Part shown: positions 8,739 to 18,962 of the stretch, piece by piece
Layout of the letters: every line of letters begins with the position of its first letter
How positions within the stretch are numbered: the first letter of the stretch is position 1
Origin: Paracoccaceae bacterium
GTDB taxonomy: Bacteria > Pseudomonadota > Alphaproteobacteria > Rhodobacterales > Rhodobacteraceae
Length of the DNA: 48,739 nt
Direction of reading: 5' to 3'
Assembly: GCA_022763485.1 (NCBI GenBank)
Contig: JALEGX010000061.1
Location: 1-48,739, forward strand
Notes under the pieces: generated by a model
The model's input: the letters and a program-made list of their open reading frames with translations, nothing else
What the model was told of the DNA's origin: nothing
Databases searched by the model: none
Program-made: the position numbers and the translations under genes

Positions 8739-10594
8739 CCGCGTTCGACTACGTGATTGCGGGTGGCGGATCCGCGGGCTGCGCTCTGGCGGCGCGACTG
8801 GCGGAGGATCCCGACGTTTCGGTCTGCGTGGTCGAAGCCGGCGGACACGGGCGGGACCTGTTCATTCGGATGCCCGCCGGAAACGGGTTTGTCTTTGGCA
8901 ATCCCCGGCTGGACTGGGGCTTGGTTTCGGTCCCGCAAACGGGTCTGAACGGGCGCACCATCTATTACCCGCGGGGCAAGGCGCTTGGCGGATCATCCAT
9001 CGTCAACGGCATGATCTACATGCGCGGGGTCGCCGCCGATTGCGATGGCTGGAACATGCCCGGCTGGAGCTACGCCGAGGTCCTGCCCTATTTCCGGCGC
9101 TCGGAAGGATCGTGGGACCGTCGGGATCCCTGGCATGGGCGAAACGGTCCGCTCAAAACCGAACCCGCGCGGAACTTCGGTGACATGGAGCGCGCGTTCC
9201 TGCGCGCTGCTGTTCAAGCAGGACATCCCATGATCGACGATTTCAACGGTCCGGGACGCACCGGCGTGGCCCGCAATGACAGCACGGTCAGCAAGGGTGT
9301 CAGGCAATCCGCCGCGCTGGCCTATCTCAAGACCAAACCCGCGAACCTCACGCTGCGCACCGGCACGCAGGTGGCCCGCATCCTCATTGAAAACCGTCGC
9401 GCCATTGGTGTTGAAACCCTGAACGGAGAGGTCATTCGGGCGTCCCGTGAAGTGATCTGTTGCCAGGGGGCCTTTGGCACGCCGCAGCTGTTGATGCTTT
9501 CGGGGGTGGGGCCAGCGGATCATCTGCGAGCGCACGGGATCAGGGTGGTTGTCGATCAACCCGCCGTGGGCGCCCATCTGCCGGACCATCCGGATGTGTC
9601 CATGCAGTGGGGGTCAGACCGGATGGACCTCAGCCACGCCCGGCATCAGCGTCTGGATCGCGCCGCCCGCCTGATGGGGCATTGGCTGCTGAATGGGGGC
9701 GGACCTGGTGGCGGTGCGTTCTTCTCGACCGTTCTGTTTCACGCTTTCGAAGACCCTGCCCTGCCCGAACTTGAAGTGTTCATGACGCCGATGATTGTTG
9801 AGGAAAACCTGGGCAACGGCGCGGACGAAGATGTTCCGCTGCTGCAGCGCCTTGGGCGCAAGCTGCTGGTGCGGGGGCGTAAGATGGCGCGCCCCGGCGT
9901 TCAGATCGACATCAACCTGGAACGGCCCCGGTCCGAGGGTACGGTCCGGCTGGCCAATGCCGATCCCGGCGCCGCCCCGGTCATCGATCCGAACTACTTT
10001 GCCGATCCGCAGGATCTGGACGTGCTGGCACGCGGGGTCCAGATGATGCGCGAGGTCATGTCGCAAGACCCCATCGCAGGGCTGGTCACCGGTCAGCTTG
10101 GGGCGTGGAAAACGGCCCACACGCGATCCGAGATCATTCAGGCCATTCGCCAGACCGCCTATACCGGACATCACCCGGCCTGCAGTGCCCGGATGGGCGA
10201 CGTGCTGGATGCCGAACTGCGCGTGCGGGGCCGAACTGCTGGCCGCCTATACGGTCGGGACAGAAATCATCATGCTTCTTGGCGAGGCGCTGACACTGGA
10301 CCATTACGCGCGGGGGTTCCACTCGACAGCGACCTTGGGAACCATCGGGGCCGCGGGGGCGGTCGCGCGCCTGTTGCAGCTGAACCGCACGCAGACCGCA
10401 CAGGCGCTTTCCCTCGCCGTTTCGCAGGCAACGGGCTACACCGTGCAATTCGGATCCAACGCCAAGCCCTTGCAGGCGGGCTGGGCGGCGCGAAACGGGT
10501 TGGAGGCTGCGGCACTGGCCGCACAAGGCGTCACGGGTCAGGCGCGGGTGCTGGATCACGCCCGTGGTTTTGCCGGGCTGATGGGCACTTGTGA
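8735..10594 (+). pseudogene. GMC oxidoreductase, C-terminus lost by fusion (probable pseudogene)
   Basis: Residues 1-499 are a good choline-dehydrogenase-like GMC flavoprotein: FAD site VIAGGGSAGCALAARL, the GKALGGSSIVNGMIYMRG signature and the first active-site His region (GHHPACSARMG). After LRVRG (codon ending at 10231) the similarity stops. The remaining 120 codons are an out-of-frame reading of the following MmgE/PrpD sequence and look like no protein family. The missing part normally holds GNTNAP with the second catalytic residue and FAD contacts, which are present in the intact paralogue at 15391-17001. The start overlaps the stop of the upstream gene by four bases. Loss of function is likely but not proven. 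Confidence 0.8.
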
Positions 10595-11228
10595 TCCAGA
10601 CCGGTTCCAAGACGCGCTGTCAAAACTGGGCGCGCCCTGGGCCTTGGGCGACTATGGGTTGGTGCTGAAACCCTGGCCCTCCTGCGGCTATACCCATCGC
10701 TTGATGACCGCCGCGCTGGAGCTGCGCGAAAGCCTGCGGGATCGGCTGGCCGACATTGTTTCGATCCACGCGCGCTTGCCCGATTTTCACGCCGCGATCC
10801 TGCCGTTTCTTCACCCTGCCAGCCGGTCTGAGGCGCTGTTTTCCATACCGGCCTGCGTGGGACAGGCGCTGGTCACGGGTGGGCTGACCCTGGCGGACAG
10901 TGAGGCCGGATTCTGGATGCGGCCCGAAGTTGAGCATCTGATCGGGCGCACCCGGGTCACTGCCGATCCGGCGCGTCGGCCGCATCTGAACTATGACCCG
11001 GACCAACCGGATGAGCTGCGGATCGAGCTGCGCGATGGCACGGTGCTGTCGGCCCTTTGCACCTATCCGCTTGGGGCGTCGCAACATCCGATGGCACCTG
11101 AGCAACTTGCCGCCAAATACGCCGGGTTGACGTCTCAGCCCGCCGAAACGTTCACCCGGCTGCTGCACTGGCCGGACGCCCCCGATGTTTCCGACTTCTT
11201 CAAGGAGTTCTCTCATGCAACAGCGTAA
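10230..11228 (+). pseudogene. MmgE/PrpD-family protein, N-terminus missing
   Basis: About 332 codons match the middle and C-terminal part of the MmgE/PrpD family (2-methylcitrate dehydratase, cis-aconitate decarboxylase relatives). Typical blocks are AELLAAYTVGTEI, HYARGFHSTATLGTIGAAGAVARLL, SNAKPLQAGWAARNGLEAAALA and WPSCGYTHRLMTAALEL. The usual first 100 or more residues are absent and the sequence before 10227 belongs to a GMC oxidoreductase in another frame. No convincing start with a ribosome site was seen; the first in-frame ATG is at 10272. The end overlaps mttB by 14 bases. I read it as a remnant left by a deletion that joined two genes. Confidence 0.8.
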
Positions 11229-12747
11229 ACGATCCGGAGGCCGCGCCGCGCGGCGACAGTCACGCAGCGACGGGGCCGGAACCGGCCCGACGTCAGCCAT
11301 CTGGCCCGGTATCGAGGGAGGGCAATATGCCCCTCTGACCTCACGCGAAATTCAGATGGTCGATCAGACCGCGATGCGGATTCTGGAAGAGATCGGGGTC
11401 AAGGGCGCCACCCCTGCCTGCGTGGAAACGGTCTGTGCCGCAGGCGGGACCCTGACGTCAGACGGCCGCCTGCTGATGCCGGAAAGCCTGGTCCGCGAAA
11501 CGCTGCGGATTGCCGGGCGTGGGTTCAAGCTCTGTGGGATCAATCCCATCCATGACATTACCCCCTCGGGCGCGCGCACCCATTTTGGCACCTCCGGCGC
11601 GGCGGTCCATATCGTGGACAGCCTGACAGGCGACATCCGCGACACCACGCTGCGTGATCTCTATGACATGGCCCGACTGGCCGAGCAGCTGCCGAATATC
11701 CACATGTTTCAGCGTACAGTGGTGGCCCGGGATCTGACCGACCCGCGCGAGATGGATCTGAACACACTTTATGCCTGCCTCAAAGGCACCGGCAAACCCA
11801 CCGGCACCTCTTTCGGATCGCCTGAGGTGATGGCGGAAGCGGTGCATATGCTGTCAGTGATCATGGGCGGGCTTGATGCCCTGCGCGCCCGCCCGCCGGT
11901 CTGTGTCTCCACCTGTTTCATCGTGCCCCCGCTGACCTTCGCGGAAGAGGCTTTGGGCGTGATTGAATGCGCGGCGGCCCATGGTATCCCGCTCAAACTG
12001 GTCTCTGCGGGTCAGGCTGGCGCAACCAGCCCCGCGCCGTTGGCCGGGGCGGTGGCACAACAGACCGCAGAGGTGCTGGCCGGGATCGTCTATGTGAACC
12101 TGCTGAATCCCGGCCATCCGGCCACCTTCGGCGCCTTGCCCTTTGTCAGTGACCTGCGCACCGGCGCCATGTCCGGCGGCTCTGCCGAACAAGGGCTTCT
12201 GATGGCCGCCTGCGCTCAGATGGCCCGGTTCTACGATATTCCCTGCGCCGTCAGCGCGGGCATGACAGACAGCAAGATGCCGGATTTCCAAGCCGGGTAC
12301 GAGAAAGCCTATACCGAGCTTCTGGCCTCACTGGCAGGTGCAAATCTGGTCTACGAAGCGGCTGGCATGTACGGCTCCCTGCTGGGGGCTTCGCTTGAAA
12401 GCTTCGTGCTGGACAATGATCTGATCGGTTCGGTGATGCGCGCCACGCGCGGGTTCGAGGTTTCTGACGAAACGCTGTCCCTGGAAACGATCCGGGACGT
12501 CTGCGTCGGTGGACCCGGACATTTCCTGGGACATGCGCAAACCATCAACCGGATGGAAAGCGATTATTTCTATCCGGCGATGGCCGACCGCCGAACTCCG
12601 CAGGAATGGGCCGCCGCCCCGGACAAGGATCTGCTGGAGCGCGCCCGAATCCGCACCCGCGAATTGCTGTCTGCACCACCGCCCACGCATATCAGTGATG
12701 AGGTGGACCGGGACGTGCGGGCGCATTTCCCGATCCGGCTGCCCTAG
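11215..12747 (+). CDS. MttB/trimethylamine methyltransferase superfamily protein, non-pyrrolysine
   Basis: 510-aa TIM-barrel methyltransferase of the MttB superfamily (Pfam MTTB), which moves a methyl group from a quaternary or tertiary amine to a corrinoid protein. The N-terminus with its Arg-rich RKRSGGRAARR segment and the core blocks (NPIHDITPSG, HFGTSGAAVHIVDS, GHPATFGALPFVSDLRTGAMSGG, GAGMTDSK-like SAGMTDSKMPDFQAGYEKA, GPGHFLGHAQT) fit the family. No in-frame TAG occurs, so it lacks pyrrolysine, as in glycine-betaine and proline-betaine methyltransferases. The start at 11215 has AAGGAG 8 bases upstream. No corrinoid protein or reactivase is nearby. Substrate not predictable, probably an N-methylated compound. 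Confidence 0.82.
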   Translation: MQQRKRSGGRAARRQSRSDGAGTGPTSAIWPGIEGGQYAPLTSREIQMVDQTAMRILEEIGVKGATPACVETVCAAGGTLTSDGRLLMPESLVRETLRIAGRGFKLCGINPIHDITPSGARTHFGTSGAAVHIVDSLTGDIRDTTLRDLYDMARLAEQLPNIHMFQRTVVARDLTDPREMDLNTLYACLKGTGKPTGTSFGSPEVMAEAVHMLSVIMGGLDALRARPPVCVSTCFIVPPLTFAEEALGVIECAAAHGIPLKLVSAGQAGATSPAPLAGAVAQQTAEVLAGIVYVNLLNPGHPATFGALPFVSDLRTGAMSGGSAEQGLLMAACAQMARFYDIPCAVSAGMTDSKMPDFQAGYEKAYTELLASLAGANLVYEAAGMYGSLLGASLESFVLDNDLIGSVMRATRGFEVSDETLSLETIRDVCVGGPGHFLGHAQTINRMESDYFYPAMADRRTPQEWAAAPDKDLLERARIRTRELLSAPPPTHISDEVDRDVRAHFPIRLP

Positions 12748-12798
12748 CCCACTCCGGATACGTCCCGACGGGCCAGGGCAACTTAGCGACGCTTGGGC

Positions 12799-14286
12799 CT
12801 ATCGGGAGGCGTTCTTGATGGTGATGCTTTTGGTGGTGGTATAGGCCTCCAGCCCTTCCAGCCCCTTTTCGCGGCCATAGCCGGATTTGTGGTTGCCGCC
12901 AAAAGGCAGCTCCACACCCCCCGCCCAATAGTCGTTCACCGTCACCTGCCCGCTGTCCAGGGCCTGTGTCAGGCGCATCGCGCGGCCAAGGTCAGGCGTA
13001 TAGACGCTGGCCATCAGGCCAAAGGCCGTCCCATTTGCAAGGCGGATCGCCTCGTCTTCGGTGTCGAACACCTGAACAGACAGGACCGGACCAAAGATTT
13101 CGTCCTGCACCGCCGGGTCATCGGCGCTCAGATCCGCGATGATCGTGGGTTCGAAGAACCACCCCTTGCCGCTCTCCGGATCGGTCGCCACATTGCCGCC
13201 GGTCACGATTTTGCAGCCCCGCGCCCGCGCCGCATCCACATGAGCCGCAACGCGACCCAGATGCAGATCAGAGTTGATCGCCCCCATATCCGGGTTGCGC
13301 AATCCATGCCCAAAGGTGATGGCCTGCGCCTTCTCCTTCAAACGATCCAGCAGATCATCGCGCAGCCCGCGCTCGACGATCAGGCGTGATCCCGCCGAAC
13401 AGATCTGGCCCGCGTTTGAAAAGATCGCCCAGGTCGCGCCATCGGCCACGGCCTCCAGATCGGCATCGGCAAAGGCCACCAGCGGGGATTTCCCGCCCAG
13501 TTCCAGCGTCAGACGGGTCACATTCGGCGCCGCGGCCTGTGTGACCGCCACACCTGTCGCCACCGAGCCGGTGAAGGTGATGTGATTGACCCGCGGGTCA
13601 CTGACCAGCGCAGCCCCTGCATCCCGACCCAGCCCCGTGACCACGTTGATCACGCCTTCGGGCACGCCCGCTTCGGTCAGGATCTCCGCCAGCAACAGCG
13701 CGGTGAAGGGAGTGGTTTCCGCGGGTTTGGCCACCACCGTACACCCCGCCGCCAACGCCGGTGCAACCCCGCGCGCGAAGGTCGAGGTGGGATAGTTCCA
13801 CGGGATGATATGTGCGGTCACGCCCACAGGTTCACGGCGGGTAAATGCGGTGTAGTCAGGCCCCAGATCCACGCTGCGCCCGTCCAGCTTGTCCGCCGCT
13901 CCGGCATAGTACTCAAAAAGCCGGGCAGAACTCGCCACATCCCCCTGCGCCTCGGCCAGGGTCTTGCCGCTGTCGATCGCTTCCACCAGAGCCAACCGGT
14001 CGGCATTTGCACGGATCGCATTGGCGCAGCGCAGCAGGATCGCGGTGCGATCCGACGGTTTGACAAGGCGCCACATCTCAAACGCCTTGCGTGAGCTGTC
14101 CAGCGCCGCGTCGATCTCGGCCGCACCGCCCAGGGCAAAGCTGGCAAAGGCTTCGCCCAGACCGGGGTCGACGCTCTCCATCCGGTCGCCCTGACCAGCG
14201 ACAAAGCGGCCATTGATGAAATGCCCGTCCGGCAGGTCCAGTGCAGTGCCGCTCAGATAGGCATCTGCCATTTGTTGTGCGCTCAT
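12799..14286 (-). CDS. NAD(P)-dependent aldehyde dehydrogenase
   Basis: 495-aa member of the ALDH superfamily, oxidising an aldehyde to an acid in the cytosol. Residues visible: Asn164 in IPWNYP, general base Glu262 in [12 protein letters not shown], and nucleophile Cys296 in [13 protein letters not shown]. The C-terminal block ends in [29 protein letters not shown]. The start ATG overlaps the stop of the enolase-superfamily gene by four bases. It is the last gene of a three-gene operon with that enzyme and a GMC oxidoreductase, so it may oxidise the aldehyde the GMC enzyme makes. The substrate is unknown; betaine-aldehyde-like specificity cannot be excluded. Confidence 0.88.
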   Translation of the reverse strand: MSAQQMADAYLSGTALDLPDGHFINGRFVAGQGDRMESVDPGLGEAFASFALGGAAEIDAALDSSRKAFEMWRLVKPSDRTAILLRCANAIRANADRLALVEAIDSGKTLAEAQGDVASSARLFEYYAGAADKLDGRSVDLGPDYTAFTRREPVGVTAHIIPWNYPTSTFARGVAPALAAGCTVVAKPAETTPFTALLLAEILTEAGVPEGVINVVTGLGRDAGAALVSDPRVNHITFTGSVATGVAVTQAAAPNVTRLTLELGGKSPLVAFADADLEAVADGATWAIFSNAGQICSAGSRLIVERGLRDDLLDRLKEKAQAITFGHGLRNPDMGAINSDLHLGRVAAHVDAARARGCKIVTGGNVATDPESGKGWFFEPTIIADLSADDPAVQDEIFGPVLSVQVFDTEDEAIRLANGTAFGLMASVYTPDLGRAMRLTQALDSGQVTVNDYWAGGVELPFGGNHKSGYGREKGLEGLEAYTTTKSITIKNASR

Positions 14287-15389
14287 GCCTCTGCCTCGCT
14301 GACCTGATAGATGGATTTGGCCAGCCATTCGGGATTGACCTCCACCCCCCAGCCGGGCGCCTCGGTCACCGTTGCCTTGCCGTCTTCGATCCCAAAGGGG
14401 CATTCGACGAACAGATCGCGCTGCCACGGGTAGACATTGTCCCCCTCGATCGAGAACTCCAGATATTTGCCCGCGTTCGGGATGGCGCGCAGCAGATGCA
14501 TGGTAAACAGCGTCACCATCGACAGGTTGGCACAATGCGGCGTGCAGGGCAGCCCGGCCTTGGCGCCCATGTCAGCCACCAACATCGTGCGGTGCATCCC
14601 CCCCAGATACAGGATATCCGGCTGAATGATGTCCACGGCCCGCATGTTGATCATCCGCTTCCAGTGCTGCAGATCGCAATCCTGCTCACCCCCGGTCACG
14701 TCCAGCGTCAGGGCGTCGGTCACCTTCTTGGTTTCCTCCATCAGCCAATAGGGACAGGGTTCTTCGAAGTGTTCGACGCCGTTCTGCTCCAGCATCTTGC
14801 CCACCTCGATCGCCTTTTCGGCGCTGTAGCCGGAGTTGCCATCGACCAGCAGCGCGACATCGTCCCCCACGGCCTTGCGCACGGCGGGCACGATGGCATC
14901 GGTGCGGCCCGGCCATTCGTCCACGTCATGGCCGTTTTCGCGCCCGACCCGGAACTTGAACGCATCAAAGCCCTTTTCATCCCGCAGACGGGCCAGGCGC
15001 GTAGCCTCGTCCTCGGGCGTGATATCGCGGACCATGGAACTGCCGTAGGCGCGGATTTTTCCCGCCGACCCCCCCAGCAGTTCTGCCACGGGCTTGCCCG
15101 CCTTCTTGCCGCGCCAGTCCCAGATCGCTGTGTCCAGACCCGCCATTGCACGGCGCAGGTAGGAACCGGGGAACTTGTGCTCGCGCTCCGGGATTTCGCA
15201 CATCAGCGTTTCCAGATCATCGGTCTCCCGTCCCAACGCCCAGGGTGCGACCTGACGGTGCAGCACCTGTGCGGTGATGTCCGAGTTGTAGGTGGACACC
15301 TGCCCCCACCCCTGCGAGCCGTCTTCGGCTGTCAGGCGCACAAATCCCACGAATTCATTGGCAAAGGTTTCCAGTTTTTGGATTTTCAT
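14283..15389 (-). CDS. Enolase-superfamily protein, mandelate racemase subgroup (probable acid dehydratase)
   Basis: 368-aa capping domain plus beta-barrel. Metal ligands are Asp183 (LLVDGNSGY), Glu209 (HFEEP) and Glu235 (TGGEQD). The His-Asp dyad is Asp258 ([10 protein letters not shown]) and His285 (CTPHCAN), and the second-strand base motif is Lys145-x-Arg147 (FKFRVG). This pattern belongs to acid-sugar dehydratases and related enzymes that abstract the proton next to a carboxylate. One base separates its ATG from the stop of the GMC oxidoreductase, and its end overlaps the aldehyde dehydrogenase start. The 4-hydroxyproline-betaine epimerase of marine Rhodobacteraceae is in the same superfamily, but has lysines on both sides and no His-Asp dyad, so I do not assign that role. 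Confidence 0.82.
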   Translation of the reverse strand: MKIQKLETFANEFVGFVRLTAEDGSQGWGQVSTYNSDITAQVLHRQVAPWALGRETDDLETLMCEIPEREHKFPGSYLRRAMAGLDTAIWDWRGKKAGKPVAELLGGSAGKIRAYGSSMVRDITPEDEATRLARLRDEKGFDAFKFRVGRENGHDVDEWPGRTDAIVPAVRKAVGDDVALLVDGNSGYSAEKAIEVGKMLEQNGVEHFEEPCPYWLMEETKKVTDALTLDVTGGEQDCDLQHWKRMINMRAVDIIQPDILYLGGMHRTMLVADMGAKAGLPCTPHCANLSMVTLFTMHLLRAIPNAGKYLEFSIEGDNVYPWQRDLFVECPFGIEDGKATVTEAPGWGVEVNPEWLAKSIYQVSEAEA

Positions 15390-15390
15390 G

Positions 15391-17001
15391 TCAGCTTCCT
15401 GTCTGCAGGATAAAATCAGCCGCCCGGTAGGCGAGCATCATGGTTGGGGCGTTGGTATTGCCCGACGTCACGCTGGGAAACACCGAGGCATCCACGACTC
15501 GCAGGTTTTCGATCCCGTGCACACGCAACTGCGGATCCGTGACCGAGCTGCTTGCATCCGCGCCCATCCGACAGGTCGCAACCGGATGAAAGACGCTGCC
15601 GCAGCGGGCGCGAAAATCGCTCAGGATGTCGGCGTCCGACATTTCGCGGATATCACAATACATCGGCTCTTTGACCAGTTTGCGAAGCGTCGGCGCGTTC
15701 ATGATCTGCGCGCACAGGCGCCCGCCCGCAATCACGCTCTGCTGATCCGCCTCCGTATCCAACGCGTTGGGCTGGATCACCGGAGGGGCGTCCGTATCGG
15801 CATTTCGCATCTCGATGCGGCCACGGCTGGTCGGGCGGCAGGGCTGATAGCCAAGGATGAAGCCGGGAAACGGATCGGGGTTGATCACATTGCGCGTTCC
15901 TATCGTGGTGGTCGTATAGGTCACCGGGTTGAAATATAGCTGTTGGTCCGGGACCTGCGCGTCGGGGGACGAGCGGAAGAACCCGCCGCATTGGTTCACC
16001 GACAGGGCAAGCGGACCTTTGCGGGTCAGCACATACCTGATCCCGGCCAATACCTTGCCGTACCAGGGCGACAGCACATTGTTCAGGCTCGGCTCATTGG
16101 ATTTGAAGTAGTAGTTCAGCCCAATGTGGTCCTGCAGGTGCTCGCCAACATTGGGATTGTCCAGCACGACGTCGACCCCATGCTGCGACAGCAACTGACC
16201 TGACCCGATCCCCGATCGCTGCAGCAGAACCGGGCTGTTGACTGCGCCGGCCGACAGGATGACCTCACCCGCGCTCAGAACCCGCTTGCCGGATTTGTCA
16301 CGTACCTGCACCCCGGTGGCGCGGCGACCTTCGAAGGTGATGCGTTCAACGTGTGTCTCCGTGCGCAGGTCCACATTCCGGCGCTTCAGCGCGGGATGCA
16401 GAAAGGCTTGCGCCGCGGCCCAGCGACGCCCGTTGCGCGTGTTGATCCGATAAACCGTGCCCCCTTCGCTTTCGGGGTCATTGATGTTGTCGGTCTGAGG
16501 CATCTGGCATTCGGTCAACGCCGCGAAATAATGCCGGTTCAGCGGATGGATCTGGTCCCTGACGTCGCTGACATGGATCGGGCCGGACCCGTTGCGCGAG
16601 CCATCCGGGGCCACCTGGGTTTCCAGCTTGTCGAACACCCCGGACACCTCAGACCAGGACCAGCCGGTTGCCCCTGCTTTTGCCCAGTCATCGAAGTCAC
16701 TTGGCAACCCACGGCAATAGACCATCGCGTTGATCGCGCCGGATCCGCCGACGACACGCCCGCGCGGGACGTAGTCCTGCCGCCCACCAAGTGCTTCCTG
16801 AGCTTCGGAATGATACCCGTAGTTCAGCTTTGGATGGAAAAACAGCTTTCCATAGCCCACGGGCATGTGGATCCAGGGTGAGCGGTCCCTTGGCCCGCTT
16901 TCCAGCACCAGCACGCGGTTCTTGGGGTCCGCGCTCAACCGCTCTGCCAAAACGCATCCTGCGGAACCTGCGCCGATGATGATGTAGTCGAAATGCTCCA
17001 T
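15391..17001 (-). CDS. GMC-family FAD oxidoreductase (choline-dehydrogenase-like)
   Basis: 536-aa flavoprotein that oxidises an alcohol to an aldehyde. FAD-binding [13 protein letters not shown] lies near residues 9-21, GMC signature 1 at [18 protein letters not shown], and signature 2 at [15 protein letters not shown]. The C-terminal active site is complete, with the His of [11 protein letters not shown] and Asn of [12 protein letters not shown]. The ATG at 17001 matches the standard N-terminus ([12 protein letters not shown]). First gene of the operon with the acid dehydratase and aldehyde dehydrogenase, divergent from a LysR gene. It is an intact counterpart of the broken copy at 8735. Confidence 0.88.
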   Translation of the reverse strand: MEHFDYIIIGAGSAGCVLAERLSADPKNRVLVLESGPRDRSPWIHMPVGYGKLFFHPKLNYGYHSEAQEALGGRQDYVPRGRVVGGSGAINAMVYCRGLPSDFDDWAKAGATGWSWSEVSGVFDKLETQVAPDGSRNGSGPIHVSDVRDQIHPLNRHYFAALTECQMPQTDNINDPESEGGTVYRINTRNGRRWAAAQAFLHPALKRRNVDLRTETHVERITFEGRRATGVQVRDKSGKRVLSAGEVILSAGAVNSPVLLQRSGIGSGQLLSQHGVDVVLDNPNVGEHLQDHIGLNYYFKSNEPSLNNVLSPWYGKVLAGIRYVLTRKGPLALSVNQCGGFFRSSPDAQVPDQQLYFNPVTYTTTTIGTRNVINPDPFPGFILGYQPCRPTSRGRIEMRNADTDAPPVIQPNALDTEADQQSVIAGGRLCAQIMNAPTLRKLVKEPMYCDIREMSDADILSDFRARCGSVFHPVATCRMGADASSSVTDPQLRVHGIENLRVVDASVFPSVTSGNTNAPTMMLAYRAADFILQTGS

Positions 17002-17061
17002 GGGGCCCTCTGTTCGCGTCCGAACTTTGTGGCACGGGGAAAAGCGAAACCTTAAACAAAG

Positions 17062-17096
17062 AATTTTTTGATGTAGACGTGAAAATTTTTGAAGTA
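17062..17096. promoter_or_regulatory. Direct repeats in the GMC-LysR divergent promoter
   Basis: AATTTTTTGATGTA (17062-17075) and AATTTTTGAAGTA (17084-17096) are near-identical direct repeats, offset by 22 bases (two helical turns), in the AT-rich gap between two divergent genes. A LysR binding region is plausible. Confidence 0.35.
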
Positions 17097-17106
17097 TGAA
17101 GTGGGC

Positions 17107-17976
17107 ATGAACGACCTCCCGCCCCTCACATGGTTGCGTGCCTTCGAAGCCTCTGCGCGGCACCGCAATTTCACCGCCGCGGCCGACGCGCTTGGCCTGA
17201 CCCCTGCGGCAATCAGCTATCAGGTGCGCGCGCTGGAGGAGCATCTGGGCTACCCGTTGTTTTCACGCAAGAAGCGCCCGATGGAGCTGACCACGATGGG
17301 GCAGCTCTATCTTCCTTGGGTGATCAAGTCCTTCGACGTGATCCGACAGGGAACAACCGATGTGTTCGGCGTGCGGGAAACCCGGCCTGTGCGTATCCGC
17401 TGTCTGCCGTCCTTTGCCCTGATCTGGCTGATGCACCGGCTGCCCCAGTTCCGCGAACAATATCCCGAGGTCAAACTGCAGCTGCACATCGGGACATGGG
17501 CCAGCGCGATTGACACCGATCAGCTGGACATCGAAATCCGGTTTGGGGATGGGGACTGGCCCGGCCATCAGGCGTATTTCCTGCAGTGGGATCCGATCCT
17601 GCCGCTGTGCCGCCCGGATCTGCGCCCCGTCAACGGCAGTATGGAGGAACTGGCAAAGGCCCCGTTGATCGAAATCATCGGGGTTGCCGACAACTGGCGG
17701 CAGTTCTTTCGCCAGGAGAACGTGGAGTTTCCGGCCCAGACCCCGGCCCTGCAGGCGGACCAGAGCATTGCCGCACTGGAGATGGCCAGCCTTGGATTGG
17801 GGCACGCGCTGGTGTCCCGGTTCTTTGCAGAGCCGTATCTGGCGGACGGGCGGCTGATCCAATCCGTTCCGCTGGAAAAACGCTCGGAACGGGCCCTTTA
17901 CATGACCTGTCCGGAGGGCCCGGTCAGCTATGGCAGCCAGGCCTTTCAGGATTGGATCCTGGCACAGTTTCAATAA
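17107..17976 (+). CDS. LysR-family regulator, GcvA-like
   Basis: 289-aa regulator with N-terminal helix-turn-helix (FTAAADALGLTPAAISYQVRALEEHLGYPLFSRKKR, residues 20-55) and a C-terminal effector domain. The start LPPLTWLRAFEASARH is typical of the GcvA/AmpR branch. I chose the ATG at 17107; a TTG at 17089 would add six residues. It is divergent from the GMC-dehydratase-aldehyde dehydrogenase operon and probably controls it. Confidence 0.86.
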   Translation: MNDLPPLTWLRAFEASARHRNFTAAADALGLTPAAISYQVRALEEHLGYPLFSRKKRPMELTTMGQLYLPWVIKSFDVIRQGTTDVFGVRETRPVRIRCLPSFALIWLMHRLPQFREQYPEVKLQLHIGTWASAIDTDQLDIEIRFGDGDWPGHQAYFLQWDPILPLCRPDLRPVNGSMEELAKAPLIEIIGVADNWRQFFRQENVEFPAQTPALQADQSIAALEMASLGLGHALVSRFFAEPYLADGRLIQSVPLEKRSERALYMTCPEGPVSYGSQAFQDWILAQFQ

Positions 17977-18008
17977 GCGCGCGTCGTCGATGAAAACGCT
18001 GCGGCGGA

Positions 18009-18962
18009 TTAACCTTCTTCTGAACTCGGTGGGTCGGTGGGTCCGTTCAATGCCTGCTGCAGCCGCACGATCTTGCGGTCCCGTTCCGCCGCAAGATCCG
18101 CCACCGACGCTTCAGCGGTCGCCTCAGCCAGTCCCGCAGCCAGCGTTGCAGAGACTTCGGGCGTCAGCCGCGGCGTGCCAAGGTCATCCCACCAGCCGTT
18201 GAACGTGTCCGTGAAGTGATCGCAGAACGCAGGCAGCCCCCCTGCCCCAGCACCCAGGCTGAACAGCGTGGTGGGTCCCATCACCGCCCACCGCAATCCC
18301 GGCCCGGCCGACATCGCCTTGTCGACGTCGCCAACACTGGCAACACCAGACAGAACCAGGTGGATCGCCTCGCGCCAGACGGCCGCCTGCAAGCGGTTGG
18401 CAACATGACCGGGCACTTCCTTGTTCACCCGGATGGTCACCTTGCCGATGTCCTTGTAGAATGCCTCGGCCCTTGGCACGACGCCCGGATTTGTCCGGTC
18501 ATTACCCATGACCTCGACCAGCGGGATCAGATGCGGTGGATTGAACGGATGACCCAGAATGAACTGGCCGGGATTGGACCAGCCTCCCTGCATCTGCCCA
18601 AGCGTCAGACCCGAGGCCGAGCTGGCCACGATGGCATCCGCAGCCAGCGCGGGTTCGATTTCAGCAAAGGTGGCATGTTTGATCGGCAGGCGCTCGGGCA
18701 CGTTTTCCTGCACGAAACCCGCCCCTTCGACAGCCGCAGCGGCAGAGGAGGCAAACGTCAGCCTGTCCGGATTTCCCCGCTCGGTCAGGCCCAGCTGGCT
18801 CATCGTTTCCCAGGCCTGATCCACATAGGCCCGAACCACATCTTCCGCGCCGGGATCTGGATCAAAAACGGTCACCCAGCGCCCCGAGGCCAGAAACAGC
18901 GCGGTCCAGCTGGCACCGATCGTGCCTGCACCCAAAACGGCGGTATGAGAGGTGTCAGCCAT
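18009..18962 (-). CDS. 3-hydroxyacyl-CoA dehydrogenase-family protein (carnitine/gulonate 3-dehydrogenase-like)
   Basis: 317-aa NAD-dependent dehydrogenase. The Rossmann motif GAGTIGASW is at residues 11-19, SSASGLTL near 114-121, the active-site His138 and Glu150 in GHPFNPPHLIPLVEV, and a C-terminal helical domain. The short stand-alone form is typical of enzymes acting on free acids, such as L-carnitine dehydrogenase and L-gulonate 3-dehydrogenase, rather than CoA thioesters. Its start shares one base with the stop of the upstream SDR. With a BKACE four genes upstream in the same operon it would supply a beta-keto acid for cleavage, as in carnitine breakdown. Carnitine itself as substrate is an inference. 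Confidence 0.8.
   Translation of the reverse strand: MADTSHTAVLGAGTIGASWTALFLASGRWVTVFDPDPGAEDVVRAYVDQAWETMSQLGLTERGNPDRLTFASSAAAAVEGAGFVQENVPERLPIKHATFAEIEPALAADAIVASSASGLTLGQMQGGWSNPGQFILGHPFNPPHLIPLVEVMGNDRTNPGVVPRAEAFYKDIGKVTIRVNKEVPGHVANRLQAAVWREAIHLVLSGVASVGDVDKAMSAGPGLRWAVMGPTTLFSLGAGAGGLPAFCDHFTDTFNGWWDDLGTPRLTPEVSATLAAGLAEATAEASVADLAAERDRKIVRLQQALNGPTDPPSSEEG

Noticed and set aside
10232..10594. Natural C-terminal extension of the first GMC oxidoreductase
   Set aside because: Residues after LRVRG are an out-of-frame reading of MmgE/PrpD sequence, low in complexity and unlike any GMC tail, so I treat it as a fusion artefact of deletion.
11215..12747. Pyrrolysine-containing trimethylamine methyltransferase
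   Set aside because: The frame is open for 510 codons with no internal TAG.
14283..15389. 4-hydroxyproline-betaine 2-epimerase (HpbD)
   Set aside because: Attractive because of the betaine theme, but the His-Asp dyad and Lys-x-Arg motif point to the mandelate racemase/dehydratase type.
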